A stretch of 64,000 nt of DNA from an uncultured Clostridia bacterium (GTDB taxonomy: Bacteria > Bacillota > Clostridia > Christensenellales > Borkfalkiaceae), in contig CAKQRE010000003.1 in NCBI GenBank assembly GCA_934271265.1, positions 124,001-188,000 on the forward strand. The letters are read 5' to 3'. This document shows, in pieces, positions 8,500 to 17,853 of the stretch. Numbering within the stretch: position 1 is the stretch's first letter; every line of letters begins with the position of its first letter. The translations under genes and the position numbers were made by a program. The notes beneath the pieces were generated by a model. The model was not told the DNA's origin and searched no databases. It saw nothing but the letters and a program-made list of their open reading frames with translations.

Positions 8500-8528
8500 T
8501 TTACTTATTTTTTGTTTTGATATATAAT
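8500..8528 (+). promoter_or_regulatory. Promoter of gyrBA
   Basis: TTTACT (8500-8505), 17-bp spacer, TATAAT (8523-8528), about 95 bp before the gyrB ATG. Confidence 0.65.
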
Positions 8529-8624
8529 AGATATATTAGAGAAACGGTTGGAGATTCCGCTCGTTTCCGTCAACCGAGGGTCGGTTATACGATATCGGGG
8601 GTATCAAAGACGAAGGAGTGAACT

Positions 8625-10532
8625 ATGGATAGCGAAAACAAGGTCGAAGGAACTTACGGTGCCGATCAGATACAGGTTCTCGAAGGGCTCGAACACATCA
8701 GAAAGAGACCGGGAATGTATATCGCGTCGACCGACGCGCGGGGTCTTCATCACCTCGTGAAGGAGATCGTCGACAACTCGGTTGACGAAGCGCTTGCCGG
8801 CTATTGCGATACGATCTCCGTGACGATCAACGAGGACGGTTCGTGTTCGGTCAGGGATAACGGGAGAGGGATCCCCACGGGGATCCACGAAAAGGAAGGC
8901 GTTTCCACGGTAGAAGTCGTCATGACGAAACCGAATGCGGGCGGCAAATTCGGCGGCGGCGGTTATATGGTTTCGTCCGGTCTGCACGGGGTCGGTCTGA
9001 AAGCGGTGAACGCCCTTTCCGAAACGGCGTCGGTGGACGTGTATCAGAACGGAAAACACTACCGTCAGGAATACGATCGCGGCGTGCCGAGATTTCCGCT
9101 GAAGATCGTCGGAGACACGACGGAAACGGGTACGTGCATCACGTTCAAGCCGGACGCGGAAATTTTCGAGACGACCGTTTTCAATTACGATACCATCCGG
9201 GGAACTCTCCGCGATTTCGCCTTTCTGAACAAAGGGCTTAAAATCGTTCTCGAAGACAAGAGAGCGGGACAGGAACAGAAAGACGAGCTCCTGTACAACG
9301 GCGGTATCAAGGAATACGTGGAGTTTCTGAACGTGAACAAAACGCCGATCAGCGACATTTTGTATTTTGAGGAAAAATACGACGCCGTTACCATCGAGAT
9401 CGCGATGCAGTATAACGACGGCTATACCGAAAACGTGATCGCGTTTGCGAACAACGTAAATACGAAAGAGGGCGGCACCCATATCGACGGTTTCCGCTTC
9501 GCGCTGACGAAACTCGTGAACGACGCGGGCAAGCGTTTAAACCTCGTGAAGGATGACGACAAGCTTTCCGGGGAAGACGTGCGCGAAGGGCTGACCGCCG
9601 TGATATCGGTCAAACTGCCCGAGCCGCAGTTCGAAGGACAAACCAAGACGAAACTCGGCAACAGCGAGATCAGAGGGCTCGTAACAAAGGCGATCAACGA
9701 AGGGCTCGGTTCTTATATCGAGGAAAATCCGTCTTTCACGAAAGAGGTTCTCAATAAGTGCCTTACCGCAAAGCGCGCGAGAGAAGCCGCGAGAAAGGCG
9801 AGAGAAGCCACGAGAAAAACGGCGTTCGAATCGACTGCGCTTCCCGGCAAACTTGCCGACTGTTCGGAGAAGAACCCCGAACTTTGCGAAATTTACCTCG
9901 TGGAAGGGGATTCCGCAGGCGGCACGGCGAAACAGGGCAGAGACAGAAGATTTCAGGCGATCCTGCCCCTTCGCGGCAAGATCCTGAACGTGGAGAAAAC
10001 GCGTGTGAACCGCGTGCTCGAAAACGAGGAGATCAAGGCGATGATCACGGCGTTCGGCGGCGGCATGCTCGACGATTTCGACGTGACGAAGATCCGTTAC
10101 GACCGCGTGATTTGCATGACCGATGCCGATGTCGACGGATCGCACATCAGAATTCTTCTGCTCACGTTTTTCTTCCGCTATATGCGTCCCCTTGTGGAAC
10201 AGGGGCACGTGTACATCGCGCAGCCGCCCTTGTACAAAGCGACGAAGAACAAAGTGGATTATTATTTCTATAACGACGCGGACAAGGAGAAATTCTGTCT
10301 CGAGAATCCGCGCTGCGATATCCAGCGTTACAAAGGTCTCGGCGAAATGGATCGTCAGCAGTTGTGGGACACCACGATGAACCCTGCAACGAGAACCTTG
10401 CGTAAAGTCACCATAGAGGACGCCGTTCAGGCGGACGCCAACTTCACCCTTCTCATGGGCGAAGAACCCGAACTTCGCAGAAAATTCATTGAAGACAACG
10501 CGAAATTCGCCAACAGAGAACTCGATACCTGA
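8625..10532 (+). CDS. gyrB: DNA gyrase subunit B
   Basis: 635 residues, the normal length for a Gram-positive GyrB without the Gram-negative insert. GHKL ATPase motifs are seen at the N-terminus (EIVDNSVDEAL, DNGRGIPTG, then SSGLHGVGLKAVNALS). The TOPRIM domain carries EGDSAGG near residue 427 and the metal-binding DVDGSHIR; the C-terminus keeps QRYKGLGEM. The ATG has RBS GAAGGAG. GyrB supplies the ATPase and TOPRIM part of the A2B2 enzyme that introduces negative supercoils. Eleven bases separate it from gyrA, so the two are co-transcribed. Confidence 0.97.
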   Translation: MDSENKVEGTYGADQIQVLEGLEHIRKRPGMYIASTDARGLHHLVKEIVDNSVDEALAGYCDTISVTINEDGSCSVRDNGRGIPTGIHEKEGVSTVEVVMTKPNAGGKFGGGGYMVSSGLHGVGLKAVNALSETASVDVYQNGKHYRQEYDRGVPRFPLKIVGDTTETGTCITFKPDAEIFETTVFNYDTIRGTLRDFAFLNKGLKIVLEDKRAGQEQKDELLYNGGIKEYVEFLNVNKTPISDILYFEEKYDAVTIEIAMQYNDGYTENVIAFANNVNTKEGGTHIDGFRFALTKLVNDAGKRLNLVKDDDKLSGEDVREGLTAVISVKLPEPQFEGQTKTKLGNSEIRGLVTKAINEGLGSYIEENPSFTKEVLNKCLTAKRAREAARKAREATRKTAFESTALPGKLADCSEKNPELCEIYLVEGDSAGGTAKQGRDRRFQAILPLRGKILNVEKTRVNRVLENEEIKAMITAFGGGMLDDFDVTKIRYDRVICMTDADVDGSHIRILLLTFFFRYMRPLVEQGHVYIAQPPLYKATKNKVDYYFYNDADKEKFCLENPRCDIQRYKGLGEMDRQQLWDTTMNPATRTLRKVTIEDAVQADANFTLLMGEEPELRRKFIEDNAKFANRELDT

Positions 10533-10543
10533 GGGAGGGACGC

Positions 10544-13285
10544 ATGGCTAAGAAAGAATTCGATCAGGCGCTTACGGACGAATTCCGTAAAACGCTCGAA
10601 ATGACAAAGATCATCGACATCGAGGTGGATAAAGAGCTGAAACAGAGCTTTATCGACTACGCGATGTGCGTAAACCGTTCGAGGGCGATCCCCGACGTGC
10701 GCGACGGCTTGAAGCCCGTGCACAGAAGAATTTTATATTCCATGAACGAACTCGGGCTCACGCCGGACAAAGCGTATAAAAAGTGCGCTACCATCGTCGG
10801 CGACGTGCTCGGTAAATATCATCCGCACGGCGACAGTTCCGTCTACGACGCGCTCGTTCGTCTCGCGCAGGATTTCTCCATCAATATGCCTCTTGTGGAC
10901 GGGCACGGAAACTTCGGTTCCGTCGACGGCGATCCTGCCGCCGCTTATCGTTATACCGAGGCGAGAATGAGCAAAATGGCGCTCGAAATGCTTCGCGAGA
11001 TCGATAAGGAGACCGTCGACTTTTATCCTAACTTCGACGATACGAGAATGCAGCCCGTCGTTCTGCCCGCAAGATATCCGAATCTTCTCGTGAACGGTGC
11101 GGACGGTATCGCCGTCGGCATGGCAACGAACATTCCGCCGCATAACTTAGGCGAGGTGATCGACGGTACGATCGCTCTGATCGACAATCCGGACATCACG
11201 GTCGACGAACTGATCCGATACATTCCCGCACCCGATTTCCCGACGGGCGGCATCATCATGGGCAGAAGCGGCATCCGCAACGCCTATCGTACCGGGAGAG
11301 GGAATATCGTTCTTCGCGCGAAATGCGAGATCGAAGATTTCAACAACGGCACGAGAGAACGTATCATCGTAACCGAACTTCCTTATCAGGTCAACAAACA
11401 GAAACTCATCGAAACGATCGCCGATTACGTCAAGAACAAGAAGCTGGAAGGCATTTCCAACATTAACGACGAATCCGACCGCCACGGGATGCGCATCGTT
11501 ATCGAGATCAAGAAGGACGCGAACGCGCAGGTCGTTCTCAATACGTTGTATAAACAGACGAATCTTCAGGTTTCCGACGGTATCATTCTTCTCGCGCTCG
11601 TCGGAACCGATCCGAAGATCCTCAACTTAAAAGAGATCCTCACGCATTACGTTGCGCATCAGATCGACGTGATCGAGAGGAGGACGAAATACGACCTGGC
11701 GAGAACGAGGGAGAGAGAACATATCGTAAAAGGTCTCGTGATCGCCCTTGCGAACATCGACGAGGTGATTGCCATCATCAAGCGCAGTAAAGACAAAGAC
11801 GACGCGATGAGACAACTCGAAGACAGCTTCCTTCTCGACGACAAACAGGCGCAGGCGATCCTCGACATGCGTCTCCAGAGGCTTACTTCCATGGAAGTGG
11901 AAAAGCTGAACGAGGAGCTTCGTCAGCTGGACGCTCTGATCGCCGATTACGAAGACATTCTCGCAAAACCGGAAAGAGTGCGCGCGATCGTCAGAAACGA
12001 CCTTCTCGACATCAAAAACCGCTATCCTACTCCGAGAAAGACGGAGATCTCCACCGACTTTGCCGATATCGGCGAAGCGGATCTCATCGAAAGAGAGGAC
12101 GTTGTCATCTCTCTTACGAACCTGGGGTATATCAAGCGCATCGCGACGAAAGAATGCAAGGCGCAACGCCGCGGCGGCAGAGGGGTCACGGCGCACAAGG
12201 CAAAGGACGAAGATTTCGTGAAGAGCTTGTTCGTCTGCTCCACGCACGACGATCTGCTGTTCTTCAGCTCGCTCGGGAAAGTGTACCGTATCAAGGCTTA
12301 CGAGGTCCCGGAAGGGCAGAAAGTGGCAAGGGGCAGAGCGATCGTCAACCTGATCCGGATCGACAACGGCGAGCGTATTACGACGGTTATTCCGAGAAAG
12401 GATCTCACGTGCGGTTCTGCGCTTCCCGAGGAGGAGATCGACGAAACGACGGAAACCGCAGGGGCTTCCGCGATCGAAGAAACGCCGATCGAAGAAACGC
12501 CGGTCGACGAAACGACGACGGAAGAAACTACGGCGGAAGAAACTACGGCAGAAGAGAACGGCTATATCATGATGGCTACGAAGTTCGGGCTTATCAAAAA
12601 GACCGCTCTTTCCGAATTCGAATCCATCCGCAAAGGCGGTAAGATCGCGATCAGCCTTCTTCCCGGAGACGAGCTCATCTCCGTCGAGCTGACGAGCGGC
12701 GACGACGAGGTTCTCGTCGGTTCGCACGAGGGCAAGTGCATCCGCTTCAGCGAACACGGCGTCCGTCCGATGGGCAGAGACACGCAGGGCGTCAGATCGA
12801 TGGATCTTTCCGAGGGCGATTACGTGATCGATATGACCGTTATTCAGCCGGGCGATACCATCGTTACCATATCCTCGAACGGCTACGGAAAGCGCAGCCT
12901 GATCGACGATTACCGTTTGCAGTCGAGAGCGGGTAAGGGCATCAAGGCGGGCACCTTTAACGAAAAGACCGGCTCGCTGGTCGGGATCAAACCCGTTCAC
13001 GAAGGGGAGGATCTCATGATGATCTCTTCCGGCGGCGTTGCGATCCGCATGCAGGTCGACGAGATCTCGCTGATCGGCAGAGATACGCAGGGCGTGAAAG
13101 TCATGCGGCTTGACGGATCGGAGATCGCGTCCGTTGCGATCGCCCCGCATGAGGACGAGGAAGAAGAACTTCCGGAAGACGGCGAGGAATCGTCCGACGG
13201 GACGGACGGCGCGTCGGATGGCGTTTCCGAAAATGTGGAAGGCGCCGGCGGCGAAGGCGTATCCGAAGAAACCACGGAAGAATAA
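10544..13285 (+). CDS. gyrA: DNA gyrase subunit A with acidic insert in the C-terminal domain
   Basis: 913 residues against ~820-840 usual. The breakage-reunion domain has the quinolone-determining region HPHGDSSVYDALVRLAQ and the catalytic Tyr in AAYRYTEARMSKMA. The Ser and Asp matching E. coli Ser83 and Asp87 are both intact, so these two sites show no quinolone-resistance change. The GyrA box QRRGGRG (near residue 540) in the C-terminal pinwheel marks this as gyrase rather than ParC. Extra length comes from an acidic Thr/Glu repeat insert (about residues 626-670; DNA 12424-12558) between blades, and from an acidic Asp/Glu/Ser/Gly-rich tail. RBS GAGGGAGG. Confidence 0.97.
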   Translation: MAKKEFDQALTDEFRKTLEMTKIIDIEVDKELKQSFIDYAMCVNRSRAIPDVRDGLKPVHRRILYSMNELGLTPDKAYKKCATIVGDVLGKYHPHGDSSVYDALVRLAQDFSINMPLVDGHGNFGSVDGDPAAAYRYTEARMSKMALEMLREIDKETVDFYPNFDDTRMQPVVLPARYPNLLVNGADGIAVGMATNIPPHNLGEVIDGTIALIDNPDITVDELIRYIPAPDFPTGGIIMGRSGIRNAYRTGRGNIVLRAKCEIEDFNNGTRERIIVTELPYQVNKQKLIETIADYVKNKKLEGISNINDESDRHGMRIVIEIKKDANAQVVLNTLYKQTNLQVSDGIILLALVGTDPKILNLKEILTHYVAHQIDVIERRTKYDLARTREREHIVKGLVIALANIDEVIAIIKRSKDKDDAMRQLEDSFLLDDKQAQAILDMRLQRLTSMEVEKLNEELRQLDALIADYEDILAKPERVRAIVRNDLLDIKNRYPTPRKTEISTDFADIGEADLIEREDVVISLTNLGYIKRIATKECKAQRRGGRGVTAHKAKDEDFVKSLFVCSTHDDLLFFSSLGKVYRIKAYEVPEGQKVARGRAIVNLIRIDNGERITTVIPRKDLTCGSALPEEEIDETTETAGASAIEETPIEETPVDETTTEETTAEETTAEENGYIMMATKFGLIKKTALSEFESIRKGGKIAISLLPGDELISVELTSGDDEVLVGSHEGKCIRFSEHGVRPMGRDTQGVRSMDLSEGDYVIDMTVIQPGDTIVTISSNGYGKRSLIDDYRLQSRAGKGIKAGTFNEKTGSLVGIKPVHEGEDLMMISSGGVAIRMQVDEISLIGRDTQGVKVMRLDGSEIASVAIAPHEDEEEELPEDGEESSDGTDGASDGVSENVEGAGGEGVSEETTEE
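12474..12558 (+). repeat. In-frame tandem minisatellite inside gyrA
   Basis: Degenerate ~15-bp units built on GAAGAAAC(T/G) repeat six or seven times, coding for EETPI/EETPV/DETTT/EETTA/EETTA. The last two units are nearly identical at DNA level. The array keeps the frame and encodes a disordered acidic linker in the GyrA C-terminal domain. Confidence 0.8.
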
Positions 13286-13293
13286 AACAGGCA

Positions 13294-13337
13294 AAAATGC
13301 CGCGGAATACGAGGACGTACTTCGCGGCATTTTAGTT
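13294..13337 (+). terminator. gyrBA terminator
   Basis: Stem ATGCCGCG (13297-13304) / CGCGGCAT (13323-13330), extended by flanking A/T pairs, followed by TTTTAGTT. Nine bp after the gyrA stop codon. Confidence 0.8.
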
Positions 13338-13467
13338 GTAAACGATTGTAATTTCAGAGATCAACCAACGGATCAGGAAAGAGCTTCCCTTTTGCATCTG
13401 TCTTGTTCTGTGAGAAAAGGTCGGGCTATAAGTTTATTATTACGTTATTATGACGGGAGAGATCGAA

Positions 13468-14493
13468 ATGGCGGAAAGGAAAAAAGAGGGTAAAAACGCT
13501 TTAGGCGAGGCTTGCGGGGGTAGCGATCCGGATCGCGGGACGGGCGGAAAGAACGGAGAGTTCGCGGAAAACGAAGAAACCGATCTTCGTTACCGCGACG
13601 GCAAAGAGGTAGCGAAAGGCGGGCTGCTCGGTTTTTTTATCGGGCTTGCAGTCATCGTGCCCGGGGTGAGCGGGTCTGCGGTCGCCATCATATTCCGATT
13701 ATACGAAAAGCTGTTGTATGCGTTCGGTAATCTGCTGAAACGGTTTAAAAAATGCGTCGGATTTCTTATCCCGATCGCGATCGGGGCGGTGATCGGCGTT
13801 GCGTGCGGTTTTTTCAGCGTAAGATATCTTCTTAAAATATTGCCGTTTGCCGTAGTCGCGCTGTTCGCGGGGCTGATGATCGGGGCTTTTCCCGCCGTGA
13901 CCGATCAACTCGGAGGGGAGCGTGCCACGCCGCAGAGAAAGGCTCTTTTTATCGCGGGATTTCTCGTTCCCGTTGCGGTTGCCCTGCTTTCCGTATTCCT
14001 GCTTACGGGAGAACGCTCGCTCGAAAATCTTTCGCTTGGACATTACGTCCTCTTTCTTGCGCTCGGATATGCGGTTGCGATCACGCAGGTCGTACCCGGG
14101 TTGTCCGCAACGGCGCTTCTGATGATGTTTGGGTATTTTGCCCCTCTGATGGCATCCGTCGGCATTACTTATTGGAAGTCGTCGCCGCAGGTGTTTGCGG
14201 TGTACGCATGTCTGATCGTCGGTTTTCTCACGGGGCTTCTCACGTTTTCAAAATTTTTATCCGGACTTCTCGTCAAACGCAGAGCGCCGACTTTTTTCAC
14301 CGTTGCCGGTCTTTCGCTCGGATCTGCCGTCACGATGTTTTTCAATCCGGACATGTATGCCGTATATCGGAACTGGGCAAACGGCGGATTCCGTATCTGG
14401 GAGCTGTTGCTCGGTATCGTTCTCTTTGCCGGCGGTATGTTTGCCTCCTATCGTCTCGTGTTGACAGAGCGCGGAAAAGAGAATAGGTTATAA
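13468..14493 (+). CDS. popT: DUF368 membrane protein, PopT-type undecaprenyl-phosphate transporter
   Basis: 341 residues from the ATG at 13468, preferred over an ATG at 13450 because GGGAGA lies 7 bp before it. A charged ~50-residue N-terminus precedes a multi-helix membrane domain opening with GFFIGLAVIVPGVSGSAVAI, the hallmark of DUF368; a second half repeats the pattern (AITQVVPGLSATALL), as expected of an internal duplication. DUF368 (PopT) proteins have been described as flippases that return undecaprenyl phosphate to the cytoplasmic face for wall synthesis. A possible promoter (TTGTTC, 18 bp, TATAAG at 13427-13432) precedes it. The family is firm; the symbol and role come from family knowledge. 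Confidence 0.85.
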   Translation: MAERKKEGKNALGEACGGSDPDRGTGGKNGEFAENEETDLRYRDGKEVAKGGLLGFFIGLAVIVPGVSGSAVAIIFRLYEKLLYAFGNLLKRFKKCVGFLIPIAIGAVIGVACGFFSVRYLLKILPFAVVALFAGLMIGAFPAVTDQLGGERATPQRKALFIAGFLVPVAVALLSVFLLTGERSLENLSLGHYVLFLALGYAVAITQVVPGLSATALLMMFGYFAPLMASVGITYWKSSPQVFAVYACLIVGFLTGLLTFSKFLSGLLVKRRAPTFFTVAGLSLGSAVTMFFNPDMYAVYRNWANGGFRIWELLLGIVLFAGGMFASYRLVLTERGKENRL

Positions 14494-14510
14494 GATCTAA
14501 AACAAAAAAA

Positions 14511-14544
14511 CAAGCCGATAAGTCGTTTATCGGCTTGTTTTTAT
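14511..14544. terminator. Bidirectional terminator between convergent genes
   Basis: Stem CAAGCCGATAA / TTATCGGCTTG (14511-14521 with 14527-14537), with a T run after it on the plus strand and an A run before it, so it can stop both popT (plus) and the AraC gene (minus). Confidence 0.85.
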
Positions 14545-14575
14545 TGTCTGGCGCAATCTAAAAACCGGCGTCCGT

Positions 14576-15457
14576 TCAGTTTAAAATGCTGTTTTTGTAT
14601 TCCCGCGGGGTCATGGACGTGACCCTTTTGAACGTTTTCGTGAAATGAGGGAGCGAATCGAAGTTGAGCAGAGACGCCGCCTCGGAAAAACTCTTGTTTT
14701 CGCGGATCAGTTTTTTCGCTTCGTCGATCTTAAGTTCGAGATAATAGGCGATCACCGATTTGCCCGTTTTTTTCTTGAAGGTGTTGCATATGGTCGTTTT
14801 GCCGTAATGAAGTTTGCGGGAAAGGTCGTCGAGAGAGATCTTTCCGTAAACGTTCTGTTCGAGAACGTTCACGATCTCGTCTTCCAAGGCGTCGGAATCT
14901 TCCGCCTTCGAGATAAAAATCTCGGAAGAAGTCGGCTTTGAAGTTTCTTCCCGCACGAGGGCGATCATGAATTTTTCGAGATCGTTTCTGATGATCTGCG
15001 CGCCGCCGAGATTCGGATCGGGCAACAGTTCGAGTCCGGGCAGATCGGGGTTGAAATCGGGAATGCGGAAGGTGTGTTTCGCTTCCGTCATAACGGATGA
15101 AAGAAGAAACCGCAGATTTTCCGGTACGCCGAAAAGTTTGTCTCTGAAATAAGACATCGTTTTCGATTTGCATACGAAACTTACGATAAAAATGTTGCTG
15201 TCGTGTTCGTTGTCTCCTTCCACGGAATGGGGAACGTCCGGAGCGATAAAGATCACCTCGCCTTTTTTCAGAAGTTTCCTTACGCTGTCTACCGTAATGT
15301 AAAGCTGATTTTTATCGCAGTAGATCAACTCCCAGAAATCGTGTCTTTCCCCGGGATAGATATAATTTTTTAAAAGTTTCTGATAGTGGATGGTCACGAT
15401 TTTCGAAATGCTGAACATGTTAGAGATCTTATACATGTAAAATGTTTTGTTTTCCAT
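14576..15457 (-). CDS. AraC-family transcriptional regulator (divergent to ROK-nagBA)
   Basis: 293 residues. The N-terminal ~110 residues read as a cupin sensor domain (ERHDFWELIYCDK, then GEVIFIAPDVPHSVEGD), and residues ~190-293 form the two helix-turn-helix AraC DNA-binding domain (GKISLDDLSRKLHYGKTTICNTFKKKTGKSVIAYYLELKIDEAKKLI..., ending FTKTFKRVTSMTPREYKNS; quoted in parts). It is divergent from the ROK kinase-nagB-nagA operon with a 230-bp shared intergenic region, so it likely controls amino-sugar use; the effector is inferred, not shown. Its own promoter is at 15502-15530. Confidence 0.9.
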   Translation of the reverse strand: MENKTFYMYKISNMFSISKIVTIHYQKLLKNYIYPGERHDFWELIYCDKNQLYITVDSVRKLLKKGEVIFIAPDVPHSVEGDNEHDSNIFIVSFVCKSKTMSYFRDKLFGVPENLRFLLSSVMTEAKHTFRIPDFNPDLPGLELLPDPNLGGAQIIRNDLEKFMIALVREETSKPTSSEIFISKAEDSDALEDEIVNVLEQNVYGKISLDDLSRKLHYGKTTICNTFKKKTGKSVIAYYLELKIDEAKKLIRENKSFSEAASLLNFDSLPHFTKTFKRVTSMTPREYKNSILN

Positions 15458-15501
15458 CGTCGTTCTCCCTTTCGATCGGTAACTTTGATCGCCTCCGTTT
15501 T

Positions 15502-15530
15502 ATTATACATCCTTTTTCTGTTTTTTGCAA
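15502..15530 (-). promoter_or_regulatory. Promoter of the AraC gene
   Basis: Minus strand TTGCAA (15530-15525), 17-bp spacer, TATAAT (15507-15502). Confidence 0.65.
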
Positions 15531-15609
15531 TATATTTTCCGAATAGTTTTGTGAAAGATTGGATAAATTATCGGAATTATTATGACTATCCCTTTTGCGG
15601 AAAAAGGAC

Positions 15610-15615
15610 TATAAT
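15610..15615 (+). promoter_or_regulatory. -10 box of the ROK-nagBA operon
   Basis: TATAAT with no convincing -35 at 17 bp. A weak -35 fits a promoter needing an activator such as the divergent AraC protein (inference). Confidence 0.45.
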
Positions 15616-15687
15616 ATAGTTAGTCGCAGATCATCGGGGCAAACGCGCTCGCCTGCGGCTGACAAAAGCAAACAAAGGAGAAAGACA

Positions 15688-17058
15688 ATGAAATTCGTTC
15701 CTCATTTCGACCCCGCGTTCAAGCCGATTTACGCGGAATATAAAAGCTATGAAGAAAAGGTAAACAAGGAAGGCGGGAAAAAACTTTCCGTATGCGTGGA
15801 GAGAAACGACGGTTACAATTATATTTTTTCCTATCGGGTTTTTGCTTCCGAAAAGGGCAGGGAAGAAAATTTACGCATGGCGGAACGCCTTATCAAAGCC
15901 GTGTTGTGGGTGGTCGGCGGATATAAAGTTTATATCTGCGGCGATAAGGAAATTTACGAGTTCATCGCAAAGGCTTATACGCCGGAGGGGATCCGTGCTT
16001 TCGATAAGGGATTTATGGAAAGAGTTTATGAAAAACCCTTCGAAGTGATCTTCTGCGACGAAAAGACCTTCCCCGAAAAGAAAATATGCTCTCTCTCCGT
16101 CGGCGGGCATCTGGACGGATGCCGCATCGGATTCGATGCCGGCGGCAGCGACAGAAAGGTAAGCGCGGTTGTGGACGGAAAAGTCGTTTACAGCGAAGAG
16201 GTCGTGTGGCATCCGAAAACGGAGCCGAATCCCGATTACCATAAGGCGGAAATTCTGAAAGCCATGAAAACCGCGGCTTCGAAAATGCCCCGCGTGGACG
16301 CGATCGGCGTTTCGAGCGCAGGCGTATACATCAATAATAAGATCATGGTCGCTTCCCTTTTCCTTAAGGTCGGCGAAGAGGATTTCGAAAAGAAAGTAAA
16401 AAATATGTATATCGACGTGGCGAAGGAAATGGGAGATATCCCCCTTGTCGTCGCGAACGACGGCGACGTGACCGCCCTTGCCGGAGCGATCGATCTCGGC
16501 GATAACGACGTTCTCGGCATTGCGATGGGGACGAGCGAGGCGGTCGGTTACATCAACGCCGAAGGCAAATTGAACGGCTGGCTTTCCGAACTTGCGTTCG
16601 TTCCGGTCGACTACGATCGTGACGCCATGGTAGACGAGTGGAGCGGAGATTACGGCTGCGGCGTGAAGTATTTCTCGCAGGACAGTGTGATCAAACTTGC
16701 CGAAAACGGCGGTTACGTGTTCGAACAGGGGCTTACTCCCGCGGAAAAGCTGAAAGCGATCCAGAAGGAAATGAAGGAAGGGAGCGAGTTCGCCCGCAAG
16801 ATCTACGAGGATATCGGTATTTATCTCGGATACACTCTTCCGTTCTACGCCATGTTCTATGAGATCAGGCACGTTCTTCTGCTCGGCAGAGTAACGAGCG
16901 GCGAAGGCGGTACGATCATTCTCGAAAAAGCGAACGAAGTTTTAAAGGCAGAGTACCCCGAACTGTCCTTCCGTCTCGAAATGCCTGACGAAACCAACCG
17001 CAGGGTCGGGCAGAGTATCGCGGCGGCGTCTCTTGCGGAATCGAAAAAAACAAAATAA
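15688..17058 (+). CDS. ROK-family sugar kinase with N-terminal extension
   Basis: 456 residues from the ATG at 15688, which has RBS AAAGGAG; longer in-frame starts upstream lack one. The ROK (ASKHA-fold) core begins near residue 148: CRIGFDAGGSDRK is the phosphate-1 loop, VVANDGDVTALAGA carries the catalytic-type Asp, and GIAMGTSEAVGYIN is phosphate-2-like. The zinc motif CxCGxxGC of many ROK kinases is absent. About 145 residues of unassigned sequence precede the core. Its place before nagB and nagA suggests it phosphorylates GlcNAc or a related amino sugar; this is context inference. Confidence 0.8.
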   Translation: MKFVPHFDPAFKPIYAEYKSYEEKVNKEGGKKLSVCVERNDGYNYIFSYRVFASEKGREENLRMAERLIKAVLWVVGGYKVYICGDKEIYEFIAKAYTPEGIRAFDKGFMERVYEKPFEVIFCDEKTFPEKKICSLSVGGHLDGCRIGFDAGGSDRKVSAVVDGKVVYSEEVVWHPKTEPNPDYHKAEILKAMKTAASKMPRVDAIGVSSAGVYINNKIMVASLFLKVGEEDFEKKVKNMYIDVAKEMGDIPLVVANDGDVTALAGAIDLGDNDVLGIAMGTSEAVGYINAEGKLNGWLSELAFVPVDYDRDAMVDEWSGDYGCGVKYFSQDSVIKLAENGGYVFEQGLTPAEKLKAIQKEMKEGSEFARKIYEDIGIYLGYTLPFYAMFYEIRHVLLLGRVTSGEGGTIILEKANEVLKAEYPELSFRLEMPDETNRRVGQSIAAASLAESKKTK

Positions 17059-17120
17059 AAAAGCATGACGGACAAAGGTTCCGGTTACCCTTATCCGACA
17101 CGAAAGGAGATTGAATCTAT

Positions 17121-17843
17121 ATGAAAATAATCGTTACGAAAAATTATGAGGAAATGAGCAGGGAAGCCGCAAAGATCGTGCTCGGCGTCGTAAAAGCCGA
17201 TCCGGAAGCGGTGCTCGGGCTTGCCACCGGTTCTACGCCTATCGGCATGTATCGCGAAATGATCCGCGACCACGAAGAAAACGGAACGAGTTATCGCAAC
17301 GTTCGTACCGTCAATCTCGACGAATACGCCGGGCTTGACGAAACGAGCGATCAGAGCTATGTGTATTTCATGCGCAAAAATCTCTTCGATTCTCTCGATA
17401 TCGATAGAAAAAACACCAATATCGAAAACGGAAAAGCGGCGGATCGCGAGAAGGAATGCGAAAGATATAACGCCCTTCTGCACGAAATGCAACAGAGCGT
17501 TCAGGTTCTCGGCATCGGGTCGAACGGGCATATCGCTTTCAACGAACCGGGTACACCCTTCGGAAGCGAAACGCATATCGTCGATCTTACCGAAAGCACG
17601 ATCAGGGATAATTCCCGCCTGTTTTCCCGTATCGAAGACGTTCCCCGTCAGGCATTCACGATGGGGTTGAAAAATATCATGAATGCGAAAAAAATCGTCA
17701 TTCTTGCCAACGGCAAAAATAAGGCGAAAGCCGTTTACGGGCTTGTGAAAGGCCCCGTTACCGAGCAACTTCCGGCAAGCGTTCTGCAGCTTCACCCCGA
17801 TTGCACGGTTGTCGTGGACGAAGAAGCGGCAAGCCTTCTCTAA
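17121..17843 (+). CDS. nagB: Glucosamine-6-phosphate deaminase
   Basis: 240 residues, normal for NagB. It converts glucosamine-6-phosphate to fructose-6-phosphate and ammonia. Seen: GLATGSTPIGMY (phosphate loop), TVNLDEYAG with the catalytic Asp, GIGSNGHIAFNEPG with catalytic His/Glu, and a late TMGLKNIMNAKKIVILANG block. RBS AAAGGAG precedes the ATG. It lies 62 bp after the ROK kinase and 10 bp before nagA, one operon; the product enters glycolysis. Confidence 0.97.
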   Translation: MKIIVTKNYEEMSREAAKIVLGVVKADPEAVLGLATGSTPIGMYREMIRDHEENGTSYRNVRTVNLDEYAGLDETSDQSYVYFMRKNLFDSLDIDRKNTNIENGKAADREKECERYNALLHEMQQSVQVLGIGSNGHIAFNEPGTPFGSETHIVDLTESTIRDNSRLFSRIEDVPRQAFTMGLKNIMNAKKIVILANGKNKAKAVYGLVKGPVTEQLPASVLQLHPDCTVVVDEEAASLL

Positions 17844-17853
17844 GGTGGTCCTC

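Noticed and set aside
12474..12558. CRISPR-like array
   Set aside because: Units are ~15 bp without spacers and lie in frame inside gyrA; no CRISPR array or cas gene was seen anywhere.
11627..13330. Long minus-strand frame across gyrA (and similar ones across thrS, gyrB, carB, 30714-32339 and 60768-63155)
   Set aside because: Each is antisense to a clearly conserved gene and shows only GC-skewed codon shadow without motifs.
17059..17120. Riboswitch or glmS-type ribozyme near the nag genes
   Set aside because: The gap is only 62 bp, with no conserved core; nothing beyond a RBS is visible.
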